Part shown: piece after piece, positions 1 through 11,998 of the stretch
How the letters are laid out: every line of letters starts with the position of its first letter
How positions within the stretch are numbered: position 1 is the stretch's first letter
NCBI GenBank assembly: GCA_037975125.1
Contig: CM075862.1
Location: 59,489,279 to 59,553,278, forward strand
Length of the DNA stretch: 64,000 bases
Reading direction: 5' to 3'
DNA from: Latrodectus hesperus
Lineage: Eukaryota; Arthropoda; Arachnida; Araneae; Theridiidae
Made by a program: the position numbers and the translations under genes
Notes under the pieces: model-generated
Database searches by the model: none
Told to the model about the DNA's origin: nothing
What the model saw: the letters and a program-made list of their open reading frames with translations, nothing else

Positions 1-1305
<1,305 letters not shown>

Positions 1306-1536
1306 TTATTTCCAAGAAATGATCACTCGAATTGCAGACTTTGAGCATGACGAGTTAACAACTTGTTCAAAACTCTCGTACCTAAAAATAAGTTGTTGAA
1401 TTTCCACACTATTAGCCTTCATCTCTCCATCAAATGGTATGGTTAAGGACCTGGGTGCAAATAGTGAACTAACAAATCTCATAAAGCTCCTGCTCCCGAA
1501 TTTCTGTCTTGAAAAAAGCGGAAACCATTTATACAT
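1306..1536 (-). pseudogene. Decayed RNase H fragment of a non-LTR retrotransposon (second of two)
   Basis: On the minus strand a 76-codon open stretch contains the segment IPFDGEMKANSVEIQQLIF, then a Ser-Phe stretch and SCSKSAIRVI. This fits the RNase H region of retrotransposon ORF2 proteins, in which a DGE motif supplies the second acidic catalytic residue and a D-S-K/Q-A motif the third (here Asp has become Cys). In the next frame, just upstream, the bases read FQDRNSGAGAL, which fits the first RNase H strand after a TDGS motif, so at least one frameshift separates the halves. There is no intact coding frame. Family knowledge: this domain removes the RNA template strand in I/Jockey-type elements. 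The assignment rests on motif order and not on a database search. Confidence 0.55.
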
Positions 1537-1550
1537 ATATGCAAATGGTA

Positions 1551-1812
1551 CTCACCAAAGAATGGCAATTCTAACAATAGAATGGCCACAAATCAACAGT
1601 TGTTGAATAGCCACGGTAATAGCTGCAATTTCACCATTGAAAGCAATAGTAAAGGGTCCAGTTGGTAAGTAAAAACTAAAAAGCTCTCAAAGGATACCTG
1701 CTTCAGCAACGTGTGTTCTCTTGAACAAACGACCATTAGTGTAACACGCAAACATTCATTTTCAGAATAGTGAGCCCCAATAGATTTCATTGCAAAGGGT
1801 CTTCTGTGAAGC
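1551..1812 (-). pseudogene. Decayed RNase H fragment of a non-LTR retrotransposon (first of two)
   Basis: Reading the minus strand from about 1665 in a frame different from the longest open frame gives GPFTIAFNGEIAAITVAIQQ followed by LLICGHSIVRIAIL. This matches the same RNase H region as the fragment downstream at 1306-1536 (IPFDGEMKANSVEIQQLIF): F-(D/N)-G-E, then an acidic/aliphatic helix with a shared IQQL core, then an aliphatic strand leading to the third catalytic Asp, which is missing. The catalytic Asp beside the Gly-Glu is Asn here. A GAHYSEN stretch upstream could be the strand before it. The two patches are 15-30 bp apart and in the same orientation, so this is either a tandem duplication or two truncated insertions. 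Confidence 0.55.
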
Positions 1813-2289
1813 ATTCATTTCATTCTAAGCAACTATTTGCATATGGTGAAAGTTTTTAAAAAAATTCCAAAAGTCCAGTGAATAAGATATAGGTAGATTA
1901 TTTCTATTTAGATTCGAAGAGTCAAATTCTTTCTGAGCAGATATGATAAAGCCAATTTGAATTTTAAGTTTTTACTTACATTTTATATTGCCCAAAAAGT
2001 TCCCATGTAAAAGAATGAGCTTCTATTATAATATCATCACTTTTTCTCTTAATAGAAATATGAATGTGTTCTACCCGATTAAAATCTGTATTGCAAGATC
2101 GGATGAAGTTCTTACTGTTTCTATGATCTGAGTCACAATCTTTATAGCTGTAATGAGGATTTCACCACAGTAACAAATAATTGATTGGACATATAGTTTT
2201 CAAGTAGTTGTTATTGTATTATTAATAATGAATTTTTAAAATGAATGAATATCTGTTTCATATCCACCTTGTACCAGTTAAGCATTTTA

Positions 2290-2575
2290 AGGTGGCAGAA
2301 CTTTTAAGAGATGATCGAAAATGCAACTCAAGTTTTTAGTAGAATTATTATAATGAATATCTACATCCTTAATTATCAAATTCTGAGTAACATGTTGTCT
2401 ATTCAGTGTGAAAAACTAACAAGTGCTCTTATTCTGATTTAATATCACACCATTTTTAGGCACTAACATTTCAGCTTTTTCAAAGCATAGTTAAGAATTC
2501 TATTTAAACCATCACGTGTCTATTTTAAAGAATTGCTCCAGATAACTAAATCATCACCCTTATGAGCAGAATTTA
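2290..2575 (-). pseudogene. Decayed reverse transcriptase palm fragment, non-LTR retrotransposon
   Basis: Minus-strand reading gives AHKGDDLVIWSNSLK, then TRDGLNRILNYALKKLKC and, after a one-base frame change, KNGVILNQNKST, FFTLNRQH and a segment ending near the usual K-Y-L-G strand. The order fits the reverse transcriptase active-site hairpin (usual form YADD, here K-G-D-D), the helix after it, the W-C-x-x-N / I-N-x-x-K-S turn and the F-T-L strand of insect/arachnid non-LTR elements. Stops and a frameshift break the frame. It lies upstream, in coding sense, of the two RNase H fragments at 1306-1812, the expected order for ORF2, so all may come from one element family. Confidence 0.5.
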
Positions 2576-3060
2576 CCCACAGTGTCAAAGTTTTCAGTAA
2601 ATCATTAATAAAATCATAAAATGGACATAGGCTGATAATCATTCTCTGTAGAAGGTCAATCTCTGCCAGTTTAAAACTAGAAATGCCACAACCATATCTG
2701 ATTGACTTATTTGAAAAGTGAATGCATGGAATGCAATATAGTATTATCAAGTGCGATGTGAGAGCTAAAAATTTTTGAATCGTTCTGATGAATCCAAATA
2801 TCAAATCCAACCATCTCAGCTTCACTTCGAATGAAAGGTCATTAATCATTTTAAACATAGAAGTTAAATTATTATTATATCAACCAAAATTCCACTAGCA
2901 TTACGCTTAGATTTCGGTAATAGTTTAGAGTAACAACCAGGGTTGTCAAATCTAACTGAATCATTGTATTAGCACATTTTCCTTCTACAGTAATGAAAAC
3001 CTCAATATTATGTGACCCAAGATAGTCTGAAGTTGTGTTCATTTTTTGGAGTAATTCCAT
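2576..3060 (-). pseudogene. Possible further ORF2 debris of a non-LTR retrotransposon
   Basis: Two minus-strand open stretches (2875-3060 and the 5' part of 2520-2858). The second contains VKLRWLDLIFGFI, later IRYGCGISS and KLAEIDLLQRM. These resemble the F-D-x-K-L-x-W-x-x-H-I strand and the Y-G-C / K-L-D-x-x-Q-R thumb region that follow the reverse transcriptase active site. If so, a thumb segment precedes an active-site segment on the same strand, which needs two overlapping copies or a rearrangement. Similarity is weak and could be chance. Confidence 0.3.
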
Positions 3061-4070
3061 AGCATTCCATTGGAGAGTTTAAAATGTTAAAATTCTTTAT
3101 AATAATAATAATACTTTGTGTATTAGTTTTAAGAACATTATCATAAAAGAGGACAGAGGAGAGCAAAAAAGCTATCGTAGATTCAGGGTTACATAAGGTG
3201 CACCGCGAGAAGACCCAATACGTTTCATCCCACAGAAATATATTTTCTCTAAGTTTTTAGACTAAGATAATTGATAATTTTCGCAGTAAGTGTAATATTG
3301 TAACAAAATATGAATTCAGTACTTCATAAATATAACTTAAATATACTTAATAAATTTATAAAACACTCCGAAACATTTTTTTTTCAATAGCATTTCTTAC
3401 TCTTCTTTATATCAAAATCATTGCAAAATAAATTTCATATAAATTTTATAATTTATTTATCCTTTTATTTTGGATTTCTTATATAAACTAATTGATTTTT
3501 AAAAATATGTTTATTTTTTCTAACATCAAGTGCAGAAATTGTATTTTTTTCTAAGTAGTCAAAGGGAACATTTAAGAATGAGTTAGAAATTCATGACTAT
3601 CTAGTGTATGGGTGATTATAAATGAAAATATTTGTGATAATTATTATCTCAACTTTTACTCTTAATCAGAGAGTATATGAATAAATATTACCTACAGAGG
3701 AAGCAAAAAAGGGAACAAATTAACAAATAAATGTTAAAATAGGTGCAGTATTTAATTCCATTTTATTTTTCGGTATTTTAATTAGAGATACTTAAGGTCC
3801 TTAGTAATGTGGATTTGCAATTAATTAAATAAATTTAATGATATTTCATTCTGAACTGCATTTTTTTCAAATGTAATTCATATTAAATGCAAAAAGAAAA
3901 TAATGCATCTAAATTTATTTCAATTAAGGAAATAACACAAATATTTTTATATGAGGCAAAAACCACAATAAAATACCTTTTAATTATTTATTTGATGACG
4001 AAATAAGAATGTGTGTTATACTAACATTAAAATCTTGATTATATATTTACATTTATTTCTAGTTAAACTA
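3061..4070. other. AT-rich non-coding DNA
   Basis: A short (ATA)n-like patch near 3100-3112 and otherwise A/T-rich spacer. No gene or structured repeat seen. Confidence 0.5.
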
Positions 4071-4348
4071 TGTTGTTGTTGTGAGCAAGCCAGGCTTGCA
4101 TTATGGGGTGAACTGCTACACTTTTCCAACAGAACCACATTTATTATTAGATGAGGAGTTTGATTTCTTCAGTACACACATGGCATAGGTACCCGTTGAT
4201 AGGGTAGGTAACCATTCACAACCCATTCATACAGGTAAAGGAAAAAGACAGGATAGAGAGAGAGATAGAAAAGACATCCATAGTCGGAACCAGGATTTGA
4301 ACCCAGGACCTCCCTATTTGTTGTCAGGCATGCTCACTACTGGCGAAA
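4071..4348 (-). mobile_element. tRNA-derived SINE, family A, copy 1
   Basis: Read on the minus strand, the 5' part (about 4348-4290) is tRNA-like and contains a near-perfect RNA polymerase III B box (GGGTTCAAATCCTGG). The A-box region is degraded (AGTGAGCATGCC). A body of about 200 bp follows, with a polypyrimidine stretch. The 3' end is a short (AAC)n tail, seen on the plus strand as TGTTGTTGTTGTG at 4071-4083. The copy at 23175-23452 shares the head, the CATTCACAAC-x-CATTCATAC block, the CCACTTTTCCAAC-type block and the tail, with many scattered differences, which defines a dispersed family. SINEs are non-coding and depend on a partner LINE for movement. Confidence 0.8.
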
Positions 4349-6419
4349 ATGGGAGACAGTTAAAATATGTAAAACTTTAATATGGAAAATTGTAACTAAA
4401 TTTGATTAAGAATTATTTTCCCACTTTTAAAAATGAGAACAAAGTATGTGATTTAATGGTGATATACTGATTTCACACTTCAAATATTTCAAGAATATTT
4501 TAATTTATAGGTATAGTACTCCAAACAGAAATAAAATATTATTTGATATCTGGCTATATAGTTTTCAATGAGATGTGTTTTTCAATAATGTACTTGTATG
4601 GGAATTATCAGGAAACTATGTTGAAAATATGAATTCATCATTTACTTTATTCAATAATACCTACTTTAGACATTAATGTTGAAATTTTTTAATTTTTCAT
4701 ATCAATATCATCGTACACTGAGAAAAATAATTTGAAAATATTAATTTGAATTAATAATCATTGCATTTATTGCATTTCGGGAAAATTAATTTTTATAGTA
4801 TTGTGATAGTTTTGGAAATCTTAAATGTTTAATGAAGGGAAAAAACAGACTTAAAATCCAGTTACAAGAGAGTTACAGTTATAAATAATTTGTCATTGGC
4901 TATCTAATTTCCCTTTATTTAAAAAATTTTAAATCTAATCCCTGAATAAACGAGTTTCAATTTCATAGAATTATATTAATTGTTTAAATTTTTCTACGAG
5001 CAATTTTTCCATAGTTTTTCATTGTGTTTAGCTATTTATTTTAAATATTTCTTTTTAGTTACTCTAATGATAGTATATGTTTCAATACAAATACATAAAG
5101 TGAGTTTTATCAAATAACTCTAGATTAAATAATAAAAATGATTGCATTATTTATTACCTAAATATGAAATTATAATCTTTTTATTTTCTGTAAAATAATT
5201 TAATGCTGGCAACATTTTCAGCAAACACACATATACACAAATACAAGCATATGTGATCATATATCTATTAACAAATAAGTATTAAGCATACAATTGGGAT
5301 TTTTTAAAAATTAAGAACGTCATTTTAACTTTTTCGAAGTCGGTGTATGGCAATGTATACAATAATTCCAAAAACCCTTAATAAATTCATTTTCAGCGGA
5401 AGTTTAAAAACTATACTCACACTTTTTTTATTTCCACATAAAATAAATTTTCTTTAACTTGTTCAAAATGTTTTCTTAGAGTATTTCTGTATATTCCAAA
5501 ATATAGCAAATATTTAAATTTTACATAAGTATGTTTTTTAATGCGTTGAAAAACAGGAAGATATTTTTATCACTATTTTAAAATACTGAATTATTGATAA
5601 TTTCAAGCATGTTAGAGAGTAAAAAAGTAATGGCTTCAAAACACTGAAACTTTAATTTGAATCTTCATAGCAGTTATGAATATAGAAATTATTCAACTAA
5701 AAGTAATTCATTGTATTTACTCTGAAAAAAAACGAAAAAATCAAAAATGAATTTAGTAATACCGTTGCTAAAATAATTCAAATTTATAATATATTGCTAT
5801 TCACAATAAATTTAATTTTAAAAAAGAAATGTTTTATTTTTTTCAATTTTTTATAAAAAAACTTAAATATTACGTTAATATTTTTTTAAATTTGCGACAT
5901 TTTCCTGAAAATATTCTAAATATACCAAATGTTGACAAGAGGAAAATGGTTATCATGTAATGAATAAATTCTTAGAAATTTCCTTTTTTTCAAATTATTT
6001 AAACATTTATGTGTAAAAATCTGAAAAATTTCAAAATTCATTTAGGCATGCATTGAAAATAACATAGTAACAAATATAAATATGTATAATAATATTAAAT
6101 TTATAATTAAACATTCATCAGTAATTACATCCTCTTAAAAATGAGATAAGTGTAAAATTTAAATTATTTCCTTTAAAACGCTATTTTTAATAAGGTAAAT
6201 ACTGCATAAAATAATAAAAATATTAATTTATTGTACTTTAAAATTTTCAGAAAATAATATTTAAAACAAAGTAAGTTTTAATGAGATTAATTAAATGTGT
6301 TGATTACATTTCTAATCATTGCTCATACGTGACATGATTTTGAAATTTTCATTTAAAATGAAACAAGAAAAAATGCATATTTGCAGTAAATGGGAGATAC
6401 AAAGACAAACATGTGTCTT
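4349..6419. other. AT-rich non-coding DNA
   Basis: Long stretch of A/T homopolymers and simple-looking sequence. No open frame above background, no repeat unit and no motif that I can support. Confidence 0.55.
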
Positions 6420-6790
6420 TTATGCCTAGTAAAGATCTGATAATTCGCTGATAAAGAGAAGATTTATTCCTTTGCTAAGCCTGCAGGCTTTAATTCTCAA
6501 AGAGATTATTTTATAATCATGGAGGAGCAGCGAGAGAAGAATGTAACCTGATTAGTGATCGATTAGGTGACAATTTCCTATGATTACAATGGCAATCGCC
6601 AAATTTCGTCTCCCCAATGGCCAATAGAAAGGCTTTCTCGTTGCAATAGGAAACGAGAAGAAGGGGGAGAAATGAAAAATTCCCCCATTGTCTTATGTTA
6701 TTGGGAATCTCATTTCCCGTTTATCGTATCTCCTTCGAGACAACAGCATTCTCTGGATATATTTATGCCGTGAAAAGAATTTTTCAGCGC
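6420..6790. promoter_or_regulatory. Compositional island, possible cis-regulatory DNA
   Basis: GC content is clearly higher than on either side. The block carries clustered homeodomain-type cores (GATTAGTGATCGATTAGG at about 6551-6568) and direct ATTGGCCA/CAATGGCCAA-like words. A 68-codon plus-strand frame at 6567-6773 has no recognisable protein signature. The contrast with the flanks suggests selective constraint or an old insertion. Calling it regulatory is inference. Confidence 0.25.
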
Positions 6791-8819
6791 AAAATCAACC
6801 TTCTTAAATTGTTTTCGAAAAATATTCTCATTAGCATGCCGCTTCTTTGGGGACTCATATTTTGAATTGTGTAGAATAACTAAGTTTTTTTCTTAATTTA
6901 ACTTCATTGTAATAATACTTTGATGATGATAGCTTTTATAATTTTGATAAATATGAAATTTTTTTTCAATATTCTTTTTAAGGAAAATATATTTTCTTAT
7001 TTGTCAGAAAAGAAACTTACAAAAAATATTTTCAAAATGTCTAGTTAATGGATTTTCATATTTAATATTATAATTAAAAGACTACTATAGCTAATCACAT
7101 AAAATTAGCTCATTGAATCAACGAAATAAACATTGATTGGGGAAAAACATATGTGTAACAGTGAAACAGTAATACTATAACGCATGCAATTTTTTACTAG
7201 GTTGATTTCAGAATAAACTATCATTTCTTGATGACTTTCTATGACTTCCATATCAAAAAATTGATACTAAATTAATATGAATATATGTTCATTAGAAGAA
7301 CATATTTCTTTCAAACTTATAAACCGATATCGAGTATTCGCAAAGAACAGTAAAAAATTTCAATTGTTTTAATTTGAGTCTTTTTTTCAAATACATGAAT
7401 AAATAGTCACAAAGCCTTTTACTCCTCTGAGACTGGACATGTCAAAATAATGCATTACAAAAAAAGTCAAGTGGCGTATTTTGTATTAAGCTGATGACCA
7501 CATGATTTTAATCTTCAATAAATTTTAGAATAGTTTTTTTTACATACTTTGCATTTATCCGATTCATTATCAAGATTAATGGATTGTATACTATAATATG
7601 CAGTCTATCAACTCTTCATGTCATGCAAAAATAAAAACACTAGTTTAACATGTAATTTTTTTGTTTTCCACTTCCGGTATTTCATCTATATTCTGCTATG
7701 TGGCCTAGTAATACTGACTTTATTAATACTAAGGAAGGACTACAATGAAAGTTTTGTGATGATATTTTGAATTCAAGAAATAAATATAGTTACTATAATG
7801 AAAATATGGAATGCAGTAAACTTTTTAAATCCACCTCGTTGAAGCATAGTGGCTTGTTAAATGCTTCAAAATACCACGGCAATTACCGAATAATTTATTA
7901 TTATTGAATTTTAAATTAAGCAAAAATGCTAATTTCCACTATTAAACTCACTTATTTTGGAGTGGAAGATATTTTAATGTCAAATTAATATAATGACTGA
8001 CAAAATTATTTTGAAATTGATAAAATAATTTGTACACATATATTTTATTCACTGTAAAATAATATTTTTTTTGGTTAAAGATAGTTTGTGCTCAACAACT
8101 TTTAATTGAAAACATATAATTATATAAATGCAGGTATATACACACGTATGTATCAGTGTATGTACATATTGTGGCATATTGAAATAAGAAGCTATAATGT
8201 TCTCGAACATCAGTCGATACCCGACGTTTCGACACGGAATAATAATAAATGGTTAAACGGATGAATGCACGAAAAATTCGAATTTTACTATACCTGAAAT
8301 ATATATTCTTGATATCATCAAGATCTTAGTGGCCTGAGAAATTTTCAGAATGATTATGAATCATTTTTATATAATTGCTTAAAAATTTATTCATTTTGAA
8401 GAAAATTATGTGATAAAAATCAATTTTGTGATAATTTACATTAAAAATAATAATAAAATATTAAATTCTATATTATAATTTTGATATTAGCAATTACATT
8501 TATTAATACTCCTAACAAGTTAAAAACTACATGTAATTACACTTATATGTGTGTAAATGATAGTAAAATCAGTTTTTTAAAAAAATAATACAGATATGAT
8601 ACATTTAGAAATAGTTGCTTTCATTTTTTGTGTATCATATTAAATACCTATAATAAAATTTCATGTAGTTATTTCTAATGAAACACAATATTTTTTTTAT
8701 TAAATATGCAACTGATGGAGCTTTTATTACTTACTTACAAGATATTCAAGTATAAATTTTCAAAACTAAAAGGTTATTTTAACGATTCAAATTTGAGAAC
8801 ACACCAATTTCTCCGACAT
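6791..8819. other. AT-rich non-coding DNA
   Basis: Nothing identifiable apart from a slightly more complex patch near 8190-8280. No gene, no repeat family. Confidence 0.5.
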
Positions 8820-9300
8820 TAGTAATAGTTTTCACAAACTTAACTCACAACAGGATAATTCAGAATAATGATTCTGAATTCTGTATTGACTAAGAAAAGT
8901 TTCAATCCATATCTTGGCAGGTTTGTTCCACGAGCTATCATGTCTTATACTGAATGGATCAGTAAGGCGTAAGGATGGTGACTTTTTAATATTTGATAGG
9001 CATGATATTACTGTTCTAAGATATTGCTCCAATTTGTTACGACCACATATAATAAGTAACTTCAAGCTCGGCTGACAGCGAAACGATACAATTTGAGATT
9101 GTTTTTCCAAATGTGGGAATTAAAGAGAATCGGAGCAAACATCACATGCATGTGCAACAGAATGACTAGAATGTGCACATTACAGATCAAATGGGTAACA
9201 CTAGTTGTATCCTTGGCTATCAAATAAGTGCTGGAATTGAGATATTCAAGAAGCTCCAAAGGCTAACACTTAACTTAAATCTGAAGAATCCATCCCTTGA
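8820..9300 (-). other. Unresolved complex segment, possibly retrotransposon debris
   Basis: Two overlapping minus-strand open stretches (92 and 65 codons) lie in sequence less A/T-rich than the surroundings. Residues such as PSLKLLIICGRNKLEQYL and a later SLRLTDPF are loosely like the region between reverse transcriptase and RNase H in non-LTR elements, but no diagnostic catalytic motif is visible. I do not recognise a gene. Confidence 0.2.
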
Positions 9301-9387
9301 AGTAATGGTAAAAGGTACTTGAAACAATGTCATAAGTACAATAATGCATATATACAATGATACGTATGTTGAAGGAAGAAATTTTCA

Positions 9388-9390
<3 letters not shown>

Positions 9391-9432
<42 letters not shown>
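9391..9432. repeat. (TA)n microsatellite, about 42 bp
   Basis: Uninterrupted TA dinucleotide run. A TAAA-rich sequence follows. Confidence 0.97.
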
Positions 9433-9435
<3 letters not shown>

Positions 9436-10009
9436 TTTAATAAATATATTACGCTTGATATATTATTTTTCTTTGTCATATATTTAGGACAAAAAATAAG
9501 TAAAAAGAAAATGTAAAATTATTTTCACCAAGTTTTCAACCAAGTTATAGTAAACCTTCTACAAATTAGATTCCTGAATATTTATTTTGTAGGCATAACG
9601 TATTTCGGTTAATAAATAAAATTTCTGCCATGAGTTTATGAATTAATTATTTCTTGATAATTATCTTCAAATAAAAATCAATAATATTTCCCTGAAGAAT
9701 CTAAGTAAAACATATTGTCTTTGTTTTTAACTTAAAATTATTTGCCAACACTTTGTCATTTGTTCTCGTATGTACGAGTATAAATAAGAATATTTTACTG
9801 ATAGTATTATAGTTTACTGAAAATTTGTATGCTTGGATTATTTTAAATATTAACAGCAGGTTTTCATTTTTCACATTATTAAAGTTAACTTATGTAGAAA
9901 AAATAGTCTTTTGCAATCCTGCAGATTTTTAAATTCCTACAGATATGAACGTGAATATTAACAAGAATTTTTTTACAACTTTAATAATAAAAGAGATAAG
10001 AAAATATTT
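9433..10009. other. AT-rich non-coding DNA
   Basis: No feature visible. Confidence 0.5.
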
Positions 10010-10200
10010 TTATGTAATCCATCAGAGTGCTCGTTGTTTGCTTAGGTAATTAAGAATTCCGAAAGCACATAATTAATCGCTTTATTGATGCTCATCGAAA
10101 TTGTTTCAATCGATCGATATTCCCAAGGGGAGAGCAACTCCTGAAAAATGAGAGAGTATTAATTGCGACAGTTTCATATTTAGGACGTCAAAAGTTTTCG
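10010..10200. promoter_or_regulatory. Compositional island rich in homeodomain-type sites
   Basis: Within about 190 bp there are several TAAT/ATTA cores in good contexts (GGTAATTAAG, CATAATTAATCG), a TTTATTGATG word, and the palindrome-like CAATCGATCGATATT, in DNA less A/T-monotonous than the flanks. This composition is common in developmental enhancers, but there is no direct evidence of function. Confidence 0.25.
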
Positions 10201-11815
10201 AACAGAATATGATTTACACTCCCCTTAAATTTGCTTGAAATAAATTTTTGTTAATTTTATGAATTGTGTAATGCTTACGTTTCTCCAGAGTATATTTTAA
10301 TATACTTGAATGATAGGAACTTTTAAATAGAGATATTAGATTTGTAGACTCTTCGATAAATGAATAACTATTTACAATGTGCAGATTATTTGTTTTTATT
10401 TTATATACTACTCTTGTGAATTAATTGTTATTTTTAATTGGAATTAACTCAATTTTGCAATATTTCACCAATCGTTTGTCGTTATAATGATTAAACTTTA
10501 TATGGTTACTTTTGTTTATTAGTCTAAAAATAAATTTAACAGGTGTAGGCACTTGGTTGATTAATGTATTTTTTATCATTATATAAATAATGCATATTCG
10601 TGTACAGAAAGTATCTTGCAATTTCCAAAGGAAATGCATTTCCTCGTATAAATTTTGAATGTAATTATTGGGACACATGACAGGCAAAGAATCTACTCTT
10701 GTTCAAATATAAAGAATACAAAAACCTTTCAGCATTCTATTCCAAGGAGATAGGGTTGCTTCAAGAATTGTAGAAATATTTTGGAACATATGCAGGTATA
10801 TCTTCAATTTTAGGTGTGCGGATGATTTAGAATTTGTAAAATGTAGTTTAATTTGCTATTCTAATTATTTTCATTGTTGGACAAATTATCCATTTACAAT
10901 ATTCAAGTTATTAACTATTATGTACTTGAAAGTATAAGTGCTTTTCAGTTTCTATAATGAACTATATGCAAATAATTATATTCATATTAATGGGAATGCT
11001 TATCTTCTTAAGTCGTAAGAAAAAATTTCTCATAATTGCAAGATTTAATTTATTTTAAGACTATTTTTTTTATCTAACATATTTCTTCTAATATAAGCAA
11101 GAATTTTATTATATTTTATCAGACATTTAGCTTCTATTTTAACTGCTATGCACATCTTATTCAATAGTATTTTTACTTCCATTCCATTTAATTCAGATTT
11201 TTTGAAATAACGTAGACAGTTTCTCAGGTGCCATAAGATATGTCGTTTTAAAAATAATGCGGAATTACCAAAATAATAATCCCATTTTCCAATTTAATGA
11301 AACATTTTCCATTAATCTCAGTATAAGTGGTATAAATTTAAGAATCCAGTTTTTGTAGCAAATCTTTTAAAGAAAGAAATTTGCATTATGTATTTGACGT
11401 TTTTAACATAAAAGTTTTTTTTTTATACAAGTAAGCTTCTTTTTTATTCTTTTTAATTGGAAATTGAGAATTTGTTAAATTACAGTTAAAATTATAAGAT
11501 TTTAAATACATAATAGGGAAACATTTTATTTTTATTTATCAAGGGATAGAAACAACATAAATAGGTTACATATTTGATGCATGAAAATAAATTGACAATA
11601 TATTTTACATGCACCTTGTCTTAAAAATATTATAAAATTATTAGAATGATTTTTTAACAAAGAATAAAAAATAAGCTCAATATTATGAAAAATGCATTTA
11701 AGCAATAATGCCGTCTCAACATTAGTTGCTTGAAAATATGAAGGTGCTTTCTTTTAAAGTCGCTTCTTATATGGCCAAATTAATGTTTATTACCAATTCC
11801 ATTTTATTTATGAGA
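10201..11815. other. AT-rich non-coding DNA
   Basis: An 88-codon minus-strand frame at 10421-10687 has A/T-driven residue use and no motif, so I treat it as chance. Nothing else seen. Confidence 0.5.
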
Positions 11816-11998
11816 TGTCGAGTGAGTAGCTTAAGCGGGGAAGGCAGAAGTTCTTAAATTTACTAATATTTAAGGATTTATTTACAATTAGTATTATTTG
11901 CAGACATCTTTTGGGTAGCTCCTTCACACCATCTCTCTGCTCCATTACATGCACATATCTCTTAACATGATATATTAAGTACTGCCATCTAGTGAGCA
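11816..11998 (-). other. Higher-complexity block with a CTCF-like word, possible LTR remnant
   Basis: A 183-bp block that begins TGTCGAGTGAG and ends AGTGAGCA on the plus strand, so it has TG...CA ends like a solo LTR, but no target duplication flanks it. Near its right edge the minus strand reads TCACTAGATGGCAGTA, close to the CTCF core (C-x-A-C-T-A-G-x-x-G-G-C-A-G). Words like this also occur near the ends of some arthropod LTRs. The 63-codon minus-strand frame here has no known signature. Confidence 0.25.
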
